The notes beneath the pieces were generated by a model. It was not told where the DNA came from and did no database searches. It was given only the letters and a program-made list of their open reading frames with translations. Of a DNA stretch of 64,000 nt, positions 24,012 to 35,476 are shown one piece after another; the stretch's first letter is position 1, and each line of letters opens with the position of its first letter. The DNA comes from Alicyclobacillus fructus. GTDB lineage: Bacteria; Bacillota; Bacilli; Alicyclobacillales; Alicyclobacillaceae. The stretch lies in assembly GCF_017329605.1 (NCBI RefSeq), contig NZ_JAFMTY010000004.1:62001-126000 (forward strand), written 5' to 3'. The translations under genes were made by a program, and so were the position numbers.

Positions 24012-24056
24012 CGCAGGGCATGCCGTTTGAGGCGGCCCTGCGTCGACTTGCTTTTT
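24012..24056 (+). terminator. Possible terminator before the suf operon
   Basis: CGCAGGGC (24012-24019) pairs with GCCCTGCG (24035-24042); a TTTTT run follows at 24052-24056, nine bases after the stem, so efficiency is doubtful. Confidence 0.45.
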
Positions 24057-24080
24057 GCTGTCATTGTGGTACGCTTGCAG

Positions 24081-24108
24081 TTGAAAGATGACTTGAGAAG
24101 TCAACATT
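24081..24108 (+). promoter_or_regulatory. suf promoter with an Rrf2/IscR-like operator in its spacer
   Basis: TTGAAA (24081-24086) and AACATT (24103-24108) can serve as -35 and -10. Between them lies the palindrome TGACTTGAGAAGTCA (24089-24103), which is GACT-N5-AGTC, the same core and spacing as the type 1 IscR operator. The Rrf2 gene at the end of the operon is the obvious candidate binder. Distance to the sufC start is 38 bases. Confidence 0.6.
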
Positions 24109-24146
24109 CGTTGCCCAGATAGAGGCGAAGAGAGAGGTCGGTTCGT

Positions 24147-24932
24147 GTGAGCAAACCTGATTTTGTGATTCGCAATCTCCACGTTCAGGTGGAAGGCAAG
24201 GAGATTCTGAAAGGCGTGGATCTGCATATTCGCGGCGGTGAAATTCACGCCATCATGGGGCCCAACGGAACGGGCAAGTCGACGCTGGCGTCGGCTATCA
24301 TGGGCCATCCGCATTATGAAGTGACCGAGGGTGAGATCTGGCTCGACGGCCAGAACGTGCTGGAAATGTCGGTGGATGAGCGGGCGCGGGCCGGGCTGTT
24401 TTTGGCGATGCAGTATCCGGCCGAGGTGCCGGGCGTTTCGAACGCAAACTTCATCCGCACTGCGCTGAACGCGCGCCGCGGCGAGGGGAACGAAATTCCC
24501 GTGTTGCAGTTTCATCGCCGCCTGGTGCAGAAGATGAAGGAGCTGAGCATCGATCCGTCCTTCGCGGAGCGGTATTTGAACGAGGGCTTTTCCGGCGGCG
24601 AAAAGAAGCGGAACGAGATTTTGCAGATGGCCATGCTGGAGCCGCGCATCGCGATTTTGGACGAGATCGACTCCGGCCTCGACATCGACGCGCTCAAAAT
24701 CGTGGCAAACGGCGTCAATCAGCTGCGTTCCGACAACATCGGTTTTCTGATCATCACCCACTATCAGCGGCTCCTGAATTACATCGTGCCGGACGTCGTG
24801 CACGTGATGATGCAGGGCCGCATCGTGAAGTCGGGTGACGCGAAGCTCGCGGAGGAGCTCGAGGCCAAGGGATACGACTGGTTGAAGCAGGAACTTGGCA
24901 TCGAAGACGAGACCGTCGAAGTGGAAGCCTGA
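24147..24932 (+). CDS. sufC: Fe-S cluster assembly ATPase SufC
   Basis: 261 residues from GTG 24147. ABC-type ATPase: Walker [11 protein letters not shown], signature [14 protein letters not shown], Walker [18 protein letters not shown], switch His in [10 protein letters not shown]. It drives the SufBC2D scaffold and is a soluble cytosolic protein despite the ABC fold. First gene of sufC-D-S-U-B, the standard Firmicute order, with 15 bp to sufD. Confidence 0.97.
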   Translation: MSKPDFVIRNLHVQVEGKEILKGVDLHIRGGEIHAIMGPNGTGKSTLASAIMGHPHYEVTEGEIWLDGQNVLEMSVDERARAGLFLAMQYPAEVPGVSNANFIRTALNARRGEGNEIPVLQFHRRLVQKMKELSIDPSFAERYLNEGFSGGEKKRNEILQMAMLEPRIAILDEIDSGLDIDALKIVANGVNQLRSDNIGFLIITHYQRLLNYIVPDVVHVMMQGRIVKSGDAKLAEELEAKGYDWLKQELGIEDETVEVEA

Positions 24933-24947
24933 GGGGGTGACGCAGCC

Positions 24948-27890
<2,943 letters not shown>

Positions 27891-27938
27891 GAACGGGCCG
27901 CTTTGGCGGCCGAGATCGACCATGAGGAGGGATTGGAC

Positions 27939-29351
27939 ATGGCGAAAGTGCTGCCGGACAAAGAGTTGCCGGACATGGAAGCGTATCAGTATGGATTTCG
28001 CGATCCCGACATCGCCGTGGCGAAGCTCGAGAAGGGCCTGTCTCGCAAGACGGTGGAACAAATTTCGATGATGAAGAACGAGCCGGGGTGGATGACCGAC
28101 TTCCGCCTGCGCGCGCTCGAGATTTTCCAACAGAAGCCGATGCCGACGTGGGGCGGCGATCTGAGTGAGTTGAACTTCGACGATATCACGTATTACGTGA
28201 AGCCGACGGAAAAGCAGGGCCGTTCGTGGGATGAGGTTCCGGAGGAGATCAAGCGCACGTTTGACCGCCTCGGCATTCCGGAAGCTGAGCAGAAGTTTCT
28301 GGCCGGCGTGTCCGCGCAGTACGAGTCCGAGGTCGTGTATCATTCGATGCGCCAGGATCTCGAGAAGATGGGCGTCATCTTCACGGACACGGACAGCGCG
28401 CTGCGCGAGTATCCGGAGCTGTTTAAGGAGTACTTTGGGACGGTCGTTCCGCCGGAGGACAACAAGTTCGCGGCGCTGAACAGCGCGGTCTGGAGCGGCG
28501 GCAGCTTCATCTACGTGCCGAAGGGCGTCCGCTGCGAGGTTCCGCTGCAGGCGTATTTCCGCATCAACTCGGAGAACATGGGTCAATTCGAGCGCACGCT
28601 CATCATCTGCGACGAGGACAGCTTCGTCCACTACGTCGAGGGGTGCACGGCGCCCATCTACAGTACCAACTCGCTGCACAGCGCGGTCGTCGAGATCATC
28701 GTGAAGCAGGGCGCGCGTTGCCGCTACACGACCATCCAGAACTGGGCGCCGAATATCTACAACCTGGTCACCAAGCGCGCGGTGGCGTACCGCAACGCGA
28801 CGATGGAGTGGGTCGACGGCAACATCGGTTCGAAGCTGACGATGAAATACCCGTCCGTGTACATGATGGAAGAGGGCGCCAAGGCGATGGTGTTGTCCAT
28901 TGCGGTGGCCGGCCGCGGCCAGCACCAGGACGCGGGGGCGAAGGTCGTCCATCTGGCGCCCAACACGACGTCGACCATTGTTTCGAAGTCCATCAGCAAG
29001 CACGGCGGCAAGACCACGTATCGCGGATTGGCGAGCTTCGGCCCGAACGCAAAGGGCGCCAAGGCGAACATCAAGTGCGACACGCTCATTCTCGACGACA
29101 ACTCCACGTCGGACACGATCCCGTACAATGAGATCATGAACGACGACGTGACGCTGGAGCACGAGGCGTCGGTGTCGAAGGTGAGCGAGGAGCAGCTGTT
29201 CTACCTGATGAGCCGCGGCATTCCGGAGGAAGAGGCGACGCGGATGATCGTGATGGGCTTCATCGAGCCGTTCACGCGCGAGTTGCCGATGGAGTACGCT
29301 GTGGAGATGAACCGGCTCATCAAGTTGGAGATGGAAGGTTCGATCGGCTGA
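27939..29351 (+). CDS. sufB: Fe-S cluster assembly protein SufB
   Basis: 470 residues; ATG 27939 after GAGGAGG (the frame is open from 27903). Beta-helix scaffold subunit. The stretch [29 protein letters not shown], then [24 protein letters not shown] with the Cys/Glu core implicated in cluster binding, and [28 protein letters not shown] at the end are characteristic. It ends TGATGG, overlapping the Rieske gene start. Confidence 0.96.
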   Translation: MAKVLPDKELPDMEAYQYGFRDPDIAVAKLEKGLSRKTVEQISMMKNEPGWMTDFRLRALEIFQQKPMPTWGGDLSELNFDDITYYVKPTEKQGRSWDEVPEEIKRTFDRLGIPEAEQKFLAGVSAQYESEVVYHSMRQDLEKMGVIFTDTDSALREYPELFKEYFGTVVPPEDNKFAALNSAVWSGGSFIYVPKGVRCEVPLQAYFRINSENMGQFERTLIICDEDSFVHYVEGCTAPIYSTNSLHSAVVEIIVKQGARCRYTTIQNWAPNIYNLVTKRAVAYRNATMEWVDGNIGSKLTMKYPSVYMMEEGAKAMVLSIAVAGRGQHQDAGAKVVHLAPNTTSTIVSKSISKHGGKTTYRGLASFGPNAKGAKANIKCDTLILDDNSTSDTIPYNEIMNDDVTLEHEASVSKVSEEQLFYLMSRGIPEEEATRMIVMGFIEPFTRELPMEYAVEMNRLIKLEMEGSIG

Positions 29352-29662
29352 TGGCTTGGATCAAGGTGGCGAATGTATCCGACATCGGCGTGGGCGAGAT
29401 GAAGCGCGTCGAGCTGCCCTACGATGACATCGCCATTTACCACGCCGAGGATGGATTTTACGCGACGTCAGACGTGTGTACGCACGCGGCTCAGTCGCTC
29501 ACGGAGGGACGCCTCGAAGGGCACATCGTGCATTGTCCGCGCCATGGCGGCAAGTTCGACATCCGCACGGGAGAGCCGAAGGCGTTCCCGTGCGTGATTC
29601 CGCTGCAGACGTATCCGGTGGAGGTGCGCGGCGGAGAAGTGTGGATCGACGACGAAGGCTGA
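29351..29662 (+). CDS. Rieske-type [2Fe-2S] protein in the suf operon
   Basis: 103 residues, starting on the last base of sufB (TGATG). The cluster motifs are CTHAAQSL (C-x-H) and CPRHGGKF (C-x2-H), giving two Cys and two His ligands. The overall length is that of ferredoxin components of ring-hydroxylating dioxygenases, but there is no oxygenase in sight. Position as the last structural gene of suf suggests an electron donor for cluster assembly or a substrate/sensor of the system; this is inference. Confidence 0.9.
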   Translation: MAWIKVANVSDIGVGEMKRVELPYDDIAIYHAEDGFYATSDVCTHAAQSLTEGRLEGHIVHCPRHGGKFDIRTGEPKAFPCVIPLQTYPVEVRGGEVWIDDEG

Positions 29663-29713
29663 CGCCCTCTGTCGATCCCGCCCTCCGCGCTCGACGCGGA
29701 ACGGAGGGATAAC

Positions 29714-30148
29714 TTGAAAATTTCAAGCCGCACGGAGTACGGGCTCAGGGCGATGGTGGCACTCGCGAGAATGGCCGGACACGAGCGTCCGGTTCCACTT
29801 CGGGCGATCGCGGAGGCAGAGGCCATCCCGGAGCCCTTCCTGGATCAGATTATGGCAAAGCTGCGCCGTGCCAATCTGGTGACCAGCGTTCGCGGAGTCA
29901 ATGGGGGATATCATCTCAGTCGGCCGGCGGAGCAGATCTCGGTCGGGGAGTTGGTTCGCGTGCTCGAGGGCTCGCTGGCGCCCATCGCGTGCGTCGACGA
30001 CGCGGATCCCGAAAGCGCGTCGTGCGATCTGTACGCAGGTTGTCACGCTCGCAGCGTGTGGGTGCGAGTGACCAAAGCCATCGCCCGAGCGCTGGATCAG
30101 CTCTCGCTCGCTGACGTCATGCACGACGACGTGCCGCTTCAGGTGTAG
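29714..30148 (+). CDS. Rrf2-family regulator, IscR/SufR-like
   Basis: 144 residues from TTG 29714 with GGAGGG upstream. The winged helix is MKISSRTEYGLRAMVALA through the recognition region IPEPFLDQIMAKLRRANLVTSVRG and the wing GGYHLSR. Three Cys at 93, 104 and 110 (C-x10-C-x5-C) are where IscR binds its cluster, so it probably senses Fe-S status. Given the palindrome in the suf promoter and its location as the last gene, I infer it represses suf when clusters are sufficient. A strong terminator overlaps its stop. Confidence 0.9.
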   Translation: MKISSRTEYGLRAMVALARMAGHERPVPLRAIAEAEAIPEPFLDQIMAKLRRANLVTSVRGVNGGYHLSRPAEQISVGELVRVLEGSLAPIACVDDADPESASCDLYAGCHARSVWVRVTKAIARALDQLSLADVMHDDVPLQV

Positions 30149-30167
30149 AAGCGGCACGTCGTCTTTT
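30126..30167 (+). terminator. Strong terminator of the suf operon
   Basis: A 15-bp perfect stem (ACGACGTGCCGCTTC, 30126-30140, with its complement 30148-30162), 7-base loop, then CTTTT. The stem begins inside the last codons of the Rrf2 gene. Confidence 0.9.
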
Positions 30168-30173
30168 CCGGCT

Positions 30174-30455
30174 TTAATTCGTAAACCCGAGATCGAGTTT
30201 GGGCAATTGCTGGATTTGTTCGACGGCCTTGTCTCGCTCGTGGCACGCGTCCAAATACTCGAGGTAGACCTGTTTGATGGACGGGTGTTTGTGGAGGATG
30301 ACAGGATCGACCAGCAAGTGGTGTTCGTCTGCGTCATACGAAATGTGGTTGCTGGGATTGTAGCCGCAGTCGCGCATTTCGTTGAGCAACGCCGCCAGCG
30401 TGTCCTTCACCCGAAAATGGGCGTTGGACCAAGCGTCTGAGCGGTAGACCTCCAT
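30174..30455 (-). CDS. Conserved small hypothetical protein
   Basis: 93 residues, soluble, mixed alpha. Notable text is ISYDADEHHLLVDP and a helix HKHPSIKQVYLEYLDACHERDKAVEQI. No recognised domain. The ATG at 30455 has only a weak GGGGGG upstream. A plausible promoter is 55 bases upstream. The gene converges with the suf terminator. Confidence 0.6.
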   Translation of the reverse strand: MEVYRSDAWSNAHFRVKDTLAALLNEMRDCGYNPSNHISYDADEHHLLVDPVILHKHPSIKQVYLEYLDACHERDKAVEQIQQLPKLDLGFTN

Positions 30456-30510
30456 TTCCGCAGCCCCCCTTCATGCCGTCTTCCCGTGTGAAAAGGCCAT
30501 CTTACTCTCC

Positions 30511-30539
30511 AGTATAATGCTCCGGGCGGAGATTCGCCA
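30511..30539 (-). promoter_or_regulatory. Possible promoter of the 93-residue hypothetical gene
   Basis: Minus strand: TGGCGA (30534-30539), 17 bases, TATACT (30511-30516). Confidence 0.4.
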
Positions 30540-30692
30540 GTTTTTCCATGCTGCGCGCGAATCGAGGCGAGCGGGAACGGATGGATGGGGCTCATGGTCT
30601 TCCTCGCAGCGAGGCGGAAAGGTTGAGGCGGGTGGTGGGTGCAAGACGCGCGGCACGAGAACGTGGCCATCGCGCCGGCGCCTTGTGCGCTT

Positions 30693-30773
30693 TCAAACGC
30701 TCCGCGGAATGAAGGTCTCAATGCCGACGACCACGACGGCCACCCAAAACAGCACCCAGAAAAAAGTCCGCAA
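30693..30773 (-). CDS. Very small single-pass membrane protein (26 aa)
   Basis: TTG at 30773 opens a 26-codon frame: a short start MRTFF, about 14 strongly hydrophobic residues (VLFWVAVVVVG), then IETFIPRSV. AGAGGAGG lies 10 bases upstream of the TTG. An extended -10 promoter (TGCTACAAT) is placed just ahead of that. An alternative longer start is ATG 30800 (35 residues), which has no ribosome site. Promoter, ribosome site and transmembrane sequence agree, so I take this as a real small gene of unknown function. Confidence 0.6.
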   Translation of the reverse strand: MRTFFWVLFWVAVVVVGIETFIPRSV

Positions 30774-30817
30774 TGGGAATGCGCCTCCTCTGCTTGTCAT
30801 CGGACCAAACTACAGGT

Positions 30818-30846
30818 ATTGTAGCAAATCGGATAGGTAAGTTCAT
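30818..30846 (-). promoter_or_regulatory. Extended -10 promoter of the 26-residue protein
   Basis: Minus strand: TGCTACAAT (30818-30826) with ATGAAC as a weak -35 at 30841-30846. Confidence 0.5.
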
Positions 30847-30937
30847 CTCGCCTGACGCGCGTTCGGCGAGTCCTGGCGAGTCTCGATGGACCCCGAGCGC
30901 CGCGCGGCCGAGCGCCGGGGATTTGGGGGCATGAGGG

Positions 30938-31315
30938 ATGGGCAAACGGAAACCCTTGAGACGATCGGATGAAGACGGGCTCGACAAGCCTGCATACGCG
31001 CGCGGAGAAGAGACCGAGAAAGCCCAGGGCGCGAACCAGGATGAGCCCAGGCGGTCGACGGTCCAACTGGAAGAAGCGCTCAAAGGCGACATCGCCGCGA
31101 AGTTGATGGCGCTCAAGCAAACGCTGGAGCCCGCCCCGGAGGCGCCTCGGAAATCCGAGCGCCCCTCTCCGGCGAAACGCCGCACGGCGGACACCACCGC
31201 GGAGGAGGAGCCTTCCTTCGAAGAACTCCTCAATCCGCGCGACGACGATGAATCGTTTGAGGCGCTGTTGGAGCAGTCGAAGCTCGACTGGCGCTTCTTC
31301 AAGGGCGACGACTGA
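30938..31315 (+). CDS. YqkK-like DUF3886 protein
   Basis: 125 residues, highly charged and probably mostly disordered. The C-terminal FEALLEQSKLDWRFFKGDD resembles the end of B. subtilis YqkK (DUF3886), whose family typically closes with an FEELL...LDW..FK motif. The middle LEEALKGDIAAKLMALKQTLE is a helix also seen in the family. Role unknown. It lies 16 bp before the inositol-phosphatase-like gene on the same strand. Confidence 0.7.
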   Translation: MGKRKPLRRSDEDGLDKPAYARGEETEKAQGANQDEPRRSTVQLEEALKGDIAAKLMALKQTLEPAPEAPRKSERPSPAKRRTADTTAEEEPSFEELLNPRDDDESFEALLEQSKLDWRFFKGDD

Positions 31316-31331
31316 GAAGGGATTGTGACAC

Positions 31332-32216
31332 ATGGCGGAGGCGGCCTACGTTTCGCTCGCCGCGACGGCGTTTCGCGCCGCGCTCGCGGCGGGCGATCAC
31401 ATGATCAGACGCTATCGGACAGAGTTGGTGGTGGAGACCAAATCTTCGCTGGCAGATGTGGTGACGGACGTGGATCGCGCCTGCGAAGAGGCGATCCGCC
31501 GCACATTGGCCGATGCGTTTCCCCACCACCGGATTCTTGGGGAGGAAGGCGTCCGGCCCGGGCGCGAGGCGGCGGTTGAGGCCCTCGCGGATTGCCTCGA
31601 CTGTTCGGATCTCTGGATTGTCGATCCATTGGATGGCACCACGAACTTCGTGCATCAGCTCCCGCTGAGCGTCGTCTCCATCGCGTATGCGAGCGCGGGC
31701 GAGGTGCGGTTCGGCGTGGTGCTCGATCCGTATCGGGGCGAGTGGTTCTACGCCGTCAGCGGTCAGGGGGCTTATTCGGCGGGCGATCACGACATTCGCG
31801 CATGGCTCGCCGCCCCATCCGCGGATTGGCCGGGGAAGCCTATCCGGGTGTCGGGGGTCCGTGAGCTTCGCCGCGCCGTGATGGCGACCGGGCTCCCCGT
31901 TCGCCATCGCGATCGCCAGAACGTCATGCGGAGAGCCGCGGACGTGATTGCCGAGGTGAAGAGCCTGCGGACGCTCGGCGCGGCGGCATTGCACTTGGCG
32001 TACGTCGCCGCGGGTCGGATCGACGTGTTCTGGGAGTTCGACCTCAACGCGTGGGACATCGCGGCTGGGGCCCTGCTCGTTCGAGAGGCGGGCGGCGTCA
32101 TCCAGTCGATGGAGGGTCATCCGTATTCGCTGTGTGTGCGGGACGTGTGCGCGGGCTCCGATGGCGAGATGCTCCGGGCGCTCGGGGCGCGTCTCGTGGC
32201 CGGTGAAAGCCCATGA
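31332..32216 (+). CDS. Inositol monophosphatase family protein
   Basis: 294 residues from ATG 31332. The first metal site is EEG in HRILGEEGVRPG, followed by LWIVDPLDGTTNFVHQLP (D-P-x-D-G-T) and the second signature WDIAAGALLVREAGG. These are the Mg-dependent phosphatase hallmarks of the SuhB/CysQ/FBPase superfamily. Substrate could be inositol phosphate, 3'-phosphoadenosine 5'-phosphate or fructose bisphosphate; this cannot be decided. The region between them (residues 150-175) has an extra loop. Confidence 0.9.
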   Translation: MAEAAYVSLAATAFRAALAAGDHMIRRYRTELVVETKSSLADVVTDVDRACEEAIRRTLADAFPHHRILGEEGVRPGREAAVEALADCLDCSDLWIVDPLDGTTNFVHQLPLSVVSIAYASAGEVRFGVVLDPYRGEWFYAVSGQGAYSAGDHDIRAWLAAPSADWPGKPIRVSGVRELRRAVMATGLPVRHRDRQNVMRRAADVIAEVKSLRTLGAAALHLAYVAAGRIDVFWEFDLNAWDIAAGALLVREAGGVIQSMEGHPYSLCVRDVCAGSDGEMLRALGARLVAGESP

Positions 32217-32241
32217 GTGGAGCAGGGGTGGAGATGAGCGT

Positions 32242-33747
32242 ATGGACATGCGGGAGCGCGCGAGGGCGCGCGTCGAAGAGATAGGAGCGTTGCCGGTGTA
32301 TCGCGATCGCCATCTGACGCTGCTCACGGACCTGTATCAATTGACCATGATGTACGGCCACTTTCGGGCCGGCCGTCACGAGAACCGCGTGGTGTTTGAC
32401 CTCTTTTACCGGAAAAACCCGTGCGGCAATGGCTACGTCATCGCGGCGGGCCTCGAACAGGTCGTCTGGTACATTCACAACCTCGCCTTTACGGAGGACG
32501 ATCTCGCCTACCTGCGATCACTCGGCATGTTCTCCGATGACTTCTTGGAGTATCTGCGCAACTTCCGTTTTCGCGGCGACGTGTACGCGGTCCCGGAAGG
32601 GACGGTCGTCTTCCCGAATGAACCGCTGTTGCGCGTGGAAGGGCCCATCGCCGAGGTCCAGCTGATTGAGTCGGCCGTGCTCGCGTTCGTCAACCATCAG
32701 AGCCTCATTGCGACGAAGGCGCGGCGGATTGTCGAAGCCGCGAGGACCAACGTGAAGCACCCTGGCAGCACCGTGATCGAAATGGGGCTGCGGCGGTCTC
32801 AGAACGCGGACGCGGCCGTCTTTGGCGCGCGGGCGGCGTTTATCGGAGGCTGCGTGGCCACGAGCAACGTCCTTGCCGCTCAGTCTTACAACATCCCCGT
32901 GGCGGGCACGCAGGCTCACAGCTGGATTCAAAGCTTTCCGAGCGAGTACGAGGCCTTTCAGGCTTACCGCGCCGCGTTTCCGGACAACACCGTGCTCCTG
33001 GTGGACACGTACGATGTGCTGAGAAGCGGCGTTCCGAACGCCATTCGCGTCGGCTTGGAGATGAAGGCCGCGGGGCAGCGTCTCAAGGCCATCCGCATCG
33101 ACAGCGGCGATCTCGCCTATTTGTCGAAGCGCGCTCGCCAGATGCTGAACGACGCTGGGCTCACGGACGTGCAGATCATCGCGTCGAGCGATCTCGACGA
33201 ATACACGATTCGCGACCTCCTGACGCAGGGGGCCGAGATCGACAGCTGGGGCGTGGGCACGCGCCTCATTACGAGCGAAGACTGTCCGTCGCTGGGCTGC
33301 GTGTACAAGCTGGTGGCGCAGCAGTTTGGCGACCGCATGGAGCCGAGGATCAAAATTTCCGAGAACCCGAACAAGATCACGAACCCCGGCAAGAAGAAGG
33401 TTCTGCGGCTGTACGTGAACGGGTCGGCCACGGCGGACCTCATTGCCCTCGATGACGAGGTGTACGATCCGTCCGAGCCGCTCGAGCTCTTCCACCCCAT
33501 TCACACCTACAAGCGGAAAGTGGTGCAGAACTACGAGGTGGAAGAGTTGCTTCGCCCCGTGTTCGTCGGCGGCGAACTGGTGTACGAACTTCCCACGGTC
33601 CAGGAGATTCAGGCGCGCGTCGAGGAGCAGTTGTCGGCTTTCTCCTCGGAGGTGAGGAGACATCTGAATCCTCACGAGTACCATGTGGACCTGTCGAAGC
33701 CGCTCTGGGACCTCAAACAGCGGTTGCTGCACGAGTGGCGCCGGTAG
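32242..33747 (+). CDS. pncB: Nicotinate phosphoribosyltransferase
   Basis: 501 residues; ATG 32242 with GGGGTGGAG 8 bases upstream. LLTDLYQLTMMYGHFRAGRHENRVVFDLFYRKNP is the PncB opening. The conserved His appears in GTQAHSWIQSF, and RIDSGDLAYLSKRAR with GVGTRLITSEDCPSLGCVYKLV form the PRPP-binding half. It salvages nicotinate to nicotinate mononucleotide for NAD, using ATP. The long C-terminal domain (to LLHEWRR) is typical of the Gram-positive form. Confidence 0.94.
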   Translation: MDMRERARARVEEIGALPVYRDRHLTLLTDLYQLTMMYGHFRAGRHENRVVFDLFYRKNPCGNGYVIAAGLEQVVWYIHNLAFTEDDLAYLRSLGMFSDDFLEYLRNFRFRGDVYAVPEGTVVFPNEPLLRVEGPIAEVQLIESAVLAFVNHQSLIATKARRIVEAARTNVKHPGSTVIEMGLRRSQNADAAVFGARAAFIGGCVATSNVLAAQSYNIPVAGTQAHSWIQSFPSEYEAFQAYRAAFPDNTVLLVDTYDVLRSGVPNAIRVGLEMKAAGQRLKAIRIDSGDLAYLSKRARQMLNDAGLTDVQIIASSDLDEYTIRDLLTQGAEIDSWGVGTRLITSEDCPSLGCVYKLVAQQFGDRMEPRIKISENPNKITNPGKKKVLRLYVNGSATADLIALDDEVYDPSEPLELFHPIHTYKRKVVQNYEVEELLRPVFVGGELVYELPTVQEIQARVEEQLSAFSSEVRRHLNPHEYHVDLSKPLWDLKQRLLHEWRR

Positions 33748-33813
33748 GCAGGGTGCCGTCGCGCGTGCCCTTCGCCCGGCGATCGGGTATGATGGACTCG
33801 AGGGGGCGTTCAT

Positions 33814-34788
33814 ATGGAGGTCGTCAAAATTACGCCGCGCGGCTACTGCTACGGCGTGGTGGACGCGATGGTGATCGCCAAGCGGGCGGCGGAAGACAAG
33901 CGCCTGCCGCGGCCCATTTACATTCTCGGCATGATTGTGCACAACCAGCACGTGGTCGACGCCTTCGCGAGGGAGGGCGTGATCACGCTGGACGGTGCGG
34001 ATCGGCTGTCGCTGCTGGAGAAGATCGATCGCGGGACGGTCATCTTCACGGCACACGGCGTGTCGCCGGAGGTCAAGCGCAGAGCGCGCGAAAAAGGGTT
34101 GACGGTGCTCGACGCGACCTGCCCAGATGTCAACCGCACCCACGAACTGATTCGGGAGAAAGTCGCGCAGGGTTACGAGATTGTGTACATCGGCCGACGA
34201 GGCCATCCCGAGCCGGAAGGCGCCATGGGCGTCGCGCCGGAACACGTGCACCTTGTGGAAAACAAGGAAGACATTGAAGCGCTCTCGTTGCAGACGGATC
34301 GCATCGTGGTGACCAATCAGACCACCATGAGTCAGTGGGACACGCGGGAGTTGACGGAGCTCGTGTGCCGGAAGTATCCGACGGCCGAGGTGCACAACGA
34401 GATTTGCCTGGCCACGCAGCTTCGCCAGCAGGCGGTCGCCGAACAGGCCGGTCAGGCGGATCTGTGCATCGTCGTGGGCGATCCGCGAAGCAACAACTCC
34501 AATCGGTTGGCGCAAGTGGCCGAGGAGATCGCGGGTGTCAAAGCGTATCGCGTGGCGGACGTCACGGAGATCCAACCCGAATGGCTGATGCATGCCAAGC
34601 GCGTGGCGGTGACCTCCGGCGCGAGCACGCCGACAGCGGTGACCAAGGAAGTCGTGGAATATCTGGAGCAGTTCGATCCGGCCGATCCCTCGACGCACCA
34701 GCCCAAAAGGACGCTTGACCCCAACCGGATTCTGCCCGTGCTGCGAAACGAACGGGTTCGCCAGGGCGTGGAGCGCGAGGCGACATGA
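33814..34788 (+). CDS. ispH: 4-Hydroxy-3-methylbut-2-enyl diphosphate reductase IspH
   Basis: 324 residues; ATG 33814, with ATGGAG and AGGGGG nearby. The three Cys that hold the cluster are visible: [21 protein letters not shown] and [12 protein letters not shown]. The catalytic Glu lies in VTNQTTMS-type context (T-N-Q-T-T). It is the last enzyme of the MEP pathway and makes IPP and DMAPP, the source of the prenyl substrate for YtpB. Fe-S protein, therefore a client of suf. Confidence 0.96.
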   Translation: MEVVKITPRGYCYGVVDAMVIAKRAAEDKRLPRPIYILGMIVHNQHVVDAFAREGVITLDGADRLSLLEKIDRGTVIFTAHGVSPEVKRRAREKGLTVLDATCPDVNRTHELIREKVAQGYEIVYIGRRGHPEPEGAMGVAPEHVHLVENKEDIEALSLQTDRIVVTNQTTMSQWDTRELTELVCRKYPTAEVHNEICLATQLRQQAVAEQAGQADLCIVVGDPRSNNSNRLAQVAEEIAGVKAYRVADVTEIQPEWLMHAKRVAVTSGASTPTAVTKEVVEYLEQFDPADPSTHQPKRTLDPNRILPVLRNERVRQGVEREAT

Positions 34789-35009
34789 GCCATGGGCTGT
34801 GGGCAGTGGCGGCGGCCAGTTTCATCGTGTCCATTGCGCTATGGGCGTGGCGGTTGCGCGTGCCCAAGGGTACGCGCGGCCGCGGTTGGCTCACCGCGTT
34901 CACATGGCTTGGCTGGCTCGCGTTTCTTTCGCTCGCCGGTTACGGCGCCGGTTTCGCGGCGGGCGATCGCGGCGTCAATCTCCTTCATGTTCTGCATATC
35001 TCGCGATAG
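34785..35009 (+). CDS. Small two-helix membrane protein
   Basis: 74 residues, overlapping the ispH stop (ATGA). Two hydrophobic helices (about 5-22 and 36-58) are separated by the basic loop [12 protein letters not shown]. No family recognised. Translational coupling to ispH argues that it is real. Confidence 0.65.
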   Translation: MSHGLWAVAAASFIVSIALWAWRLRVPKGTRGRGWLTAFTWLGWLAFLSLAGYGAGFAAGDRGVNLLHVLHISR

Positions 35010-35130
35010 CATCGCGTTGAAGGGAAATGTGCGAGCGAGAGCGCGGCGCGTGTCGGAAAACGTGTCATGAGGTGTGCGGTTTCCTCCGAAGCGCTTCGGC
35101 AAAGCTCGCTGGTTCGCTTTTTGCAACTTT

Positions 35131-35144
35131 GGATAGCGCTTTCA
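35131..35144 (+). promoter_or_regulatory. cre-like site (CcpA)
   Basis: GGATAGCGCTTTCA: the right half GCGCTTTCA matches the cre consensus exactly, with two mismatches on the left. It lies 47 bp upstream of the -35. Confidence 0.4.
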
Positions 35145-35190
35145 TTTCGACAAGGATCGAAAAAATTTTTGCGTCGAACGCATCCTGAGG

Positions 35191-35219
35191 TTCGACAAAC
35201 GGACACAGGGTGATATAAT
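35191..35219 (+). promoter_or_regulatory. Sigma-A promoter of the permease transcript
   Basis: TTCGAC (35191-35196), 17-base spacer, perfect TATAAT (35214-35219). Confidence 0.75.
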
Positions 35220-35265
35220 AGTCCCGAAGCGGCGCAGAATTGAAAGAAAACTTAACATATTTGAA

Positions 35266-35457
35266 ATGGGAGGTGAATTGGGAGGAATTGCGCGACGGCG
35301 CATGCGAATGGGTGTCAAGCCGGGCACTGAGATCCTGAGGTGGATTGGACTTTTGAATCGAATTTTCACATTTGGTGGACAAATGTGCCCCGAATCGCTA
35401 CGAGAGCGGAGAATGAGCGGAGAGCGCCGCGGGAGAGTCGGAGTTCAGACTCTATGA
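35266..35457 (+). CDS. Possible leader ORF upstream of the permease
   Basis: 63 codons from ATG 35266 or 59 from TTG 35278; GGGAGGTGA precedes the TTG by 4 bases. Sequence is basic (many RR pairs) with an ILRWIGLLNRIFTF hydrophobic patch. Unknown; could be a regulatory upstream frame or chance. Confidence 0.3.
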   Translation: MGGELGGIARRRMRMGVKPGTEILRWIGLLNRIFTFGGQMCPESLRERRMSGERRGRVGVQTL

Positions 35458-35476
35458 CGTGTTAGGAGGATGCTGA

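Larger units (their letters stand above)
35010..35476 (+). other. 467-bp intergenic region and long leader of the permease gene
   Basis: AT-richer than its surroundings. It holds a cre-like site and a strong sigma-A promoter (both listed separately), and then a 5' leader of about 250 bases. The leader contains a 59-63 codon frame (35266 or 35278 to 35457, Arg/Gly-rich) preceded by GGGAGGTGA, and a small hairpin AGAGTC...GACTCT at 35434-35454 just before the permease ribosome site. No T-box or known riboswitch core was recognised. Confidence 0.5.

Noticed and set aside
35220-35476. T-box or known amino-acid riboswitch in the permease leader
   Set aside because: No T-box AGGGTGG-type core and no aptamer consensus that I can recognise.
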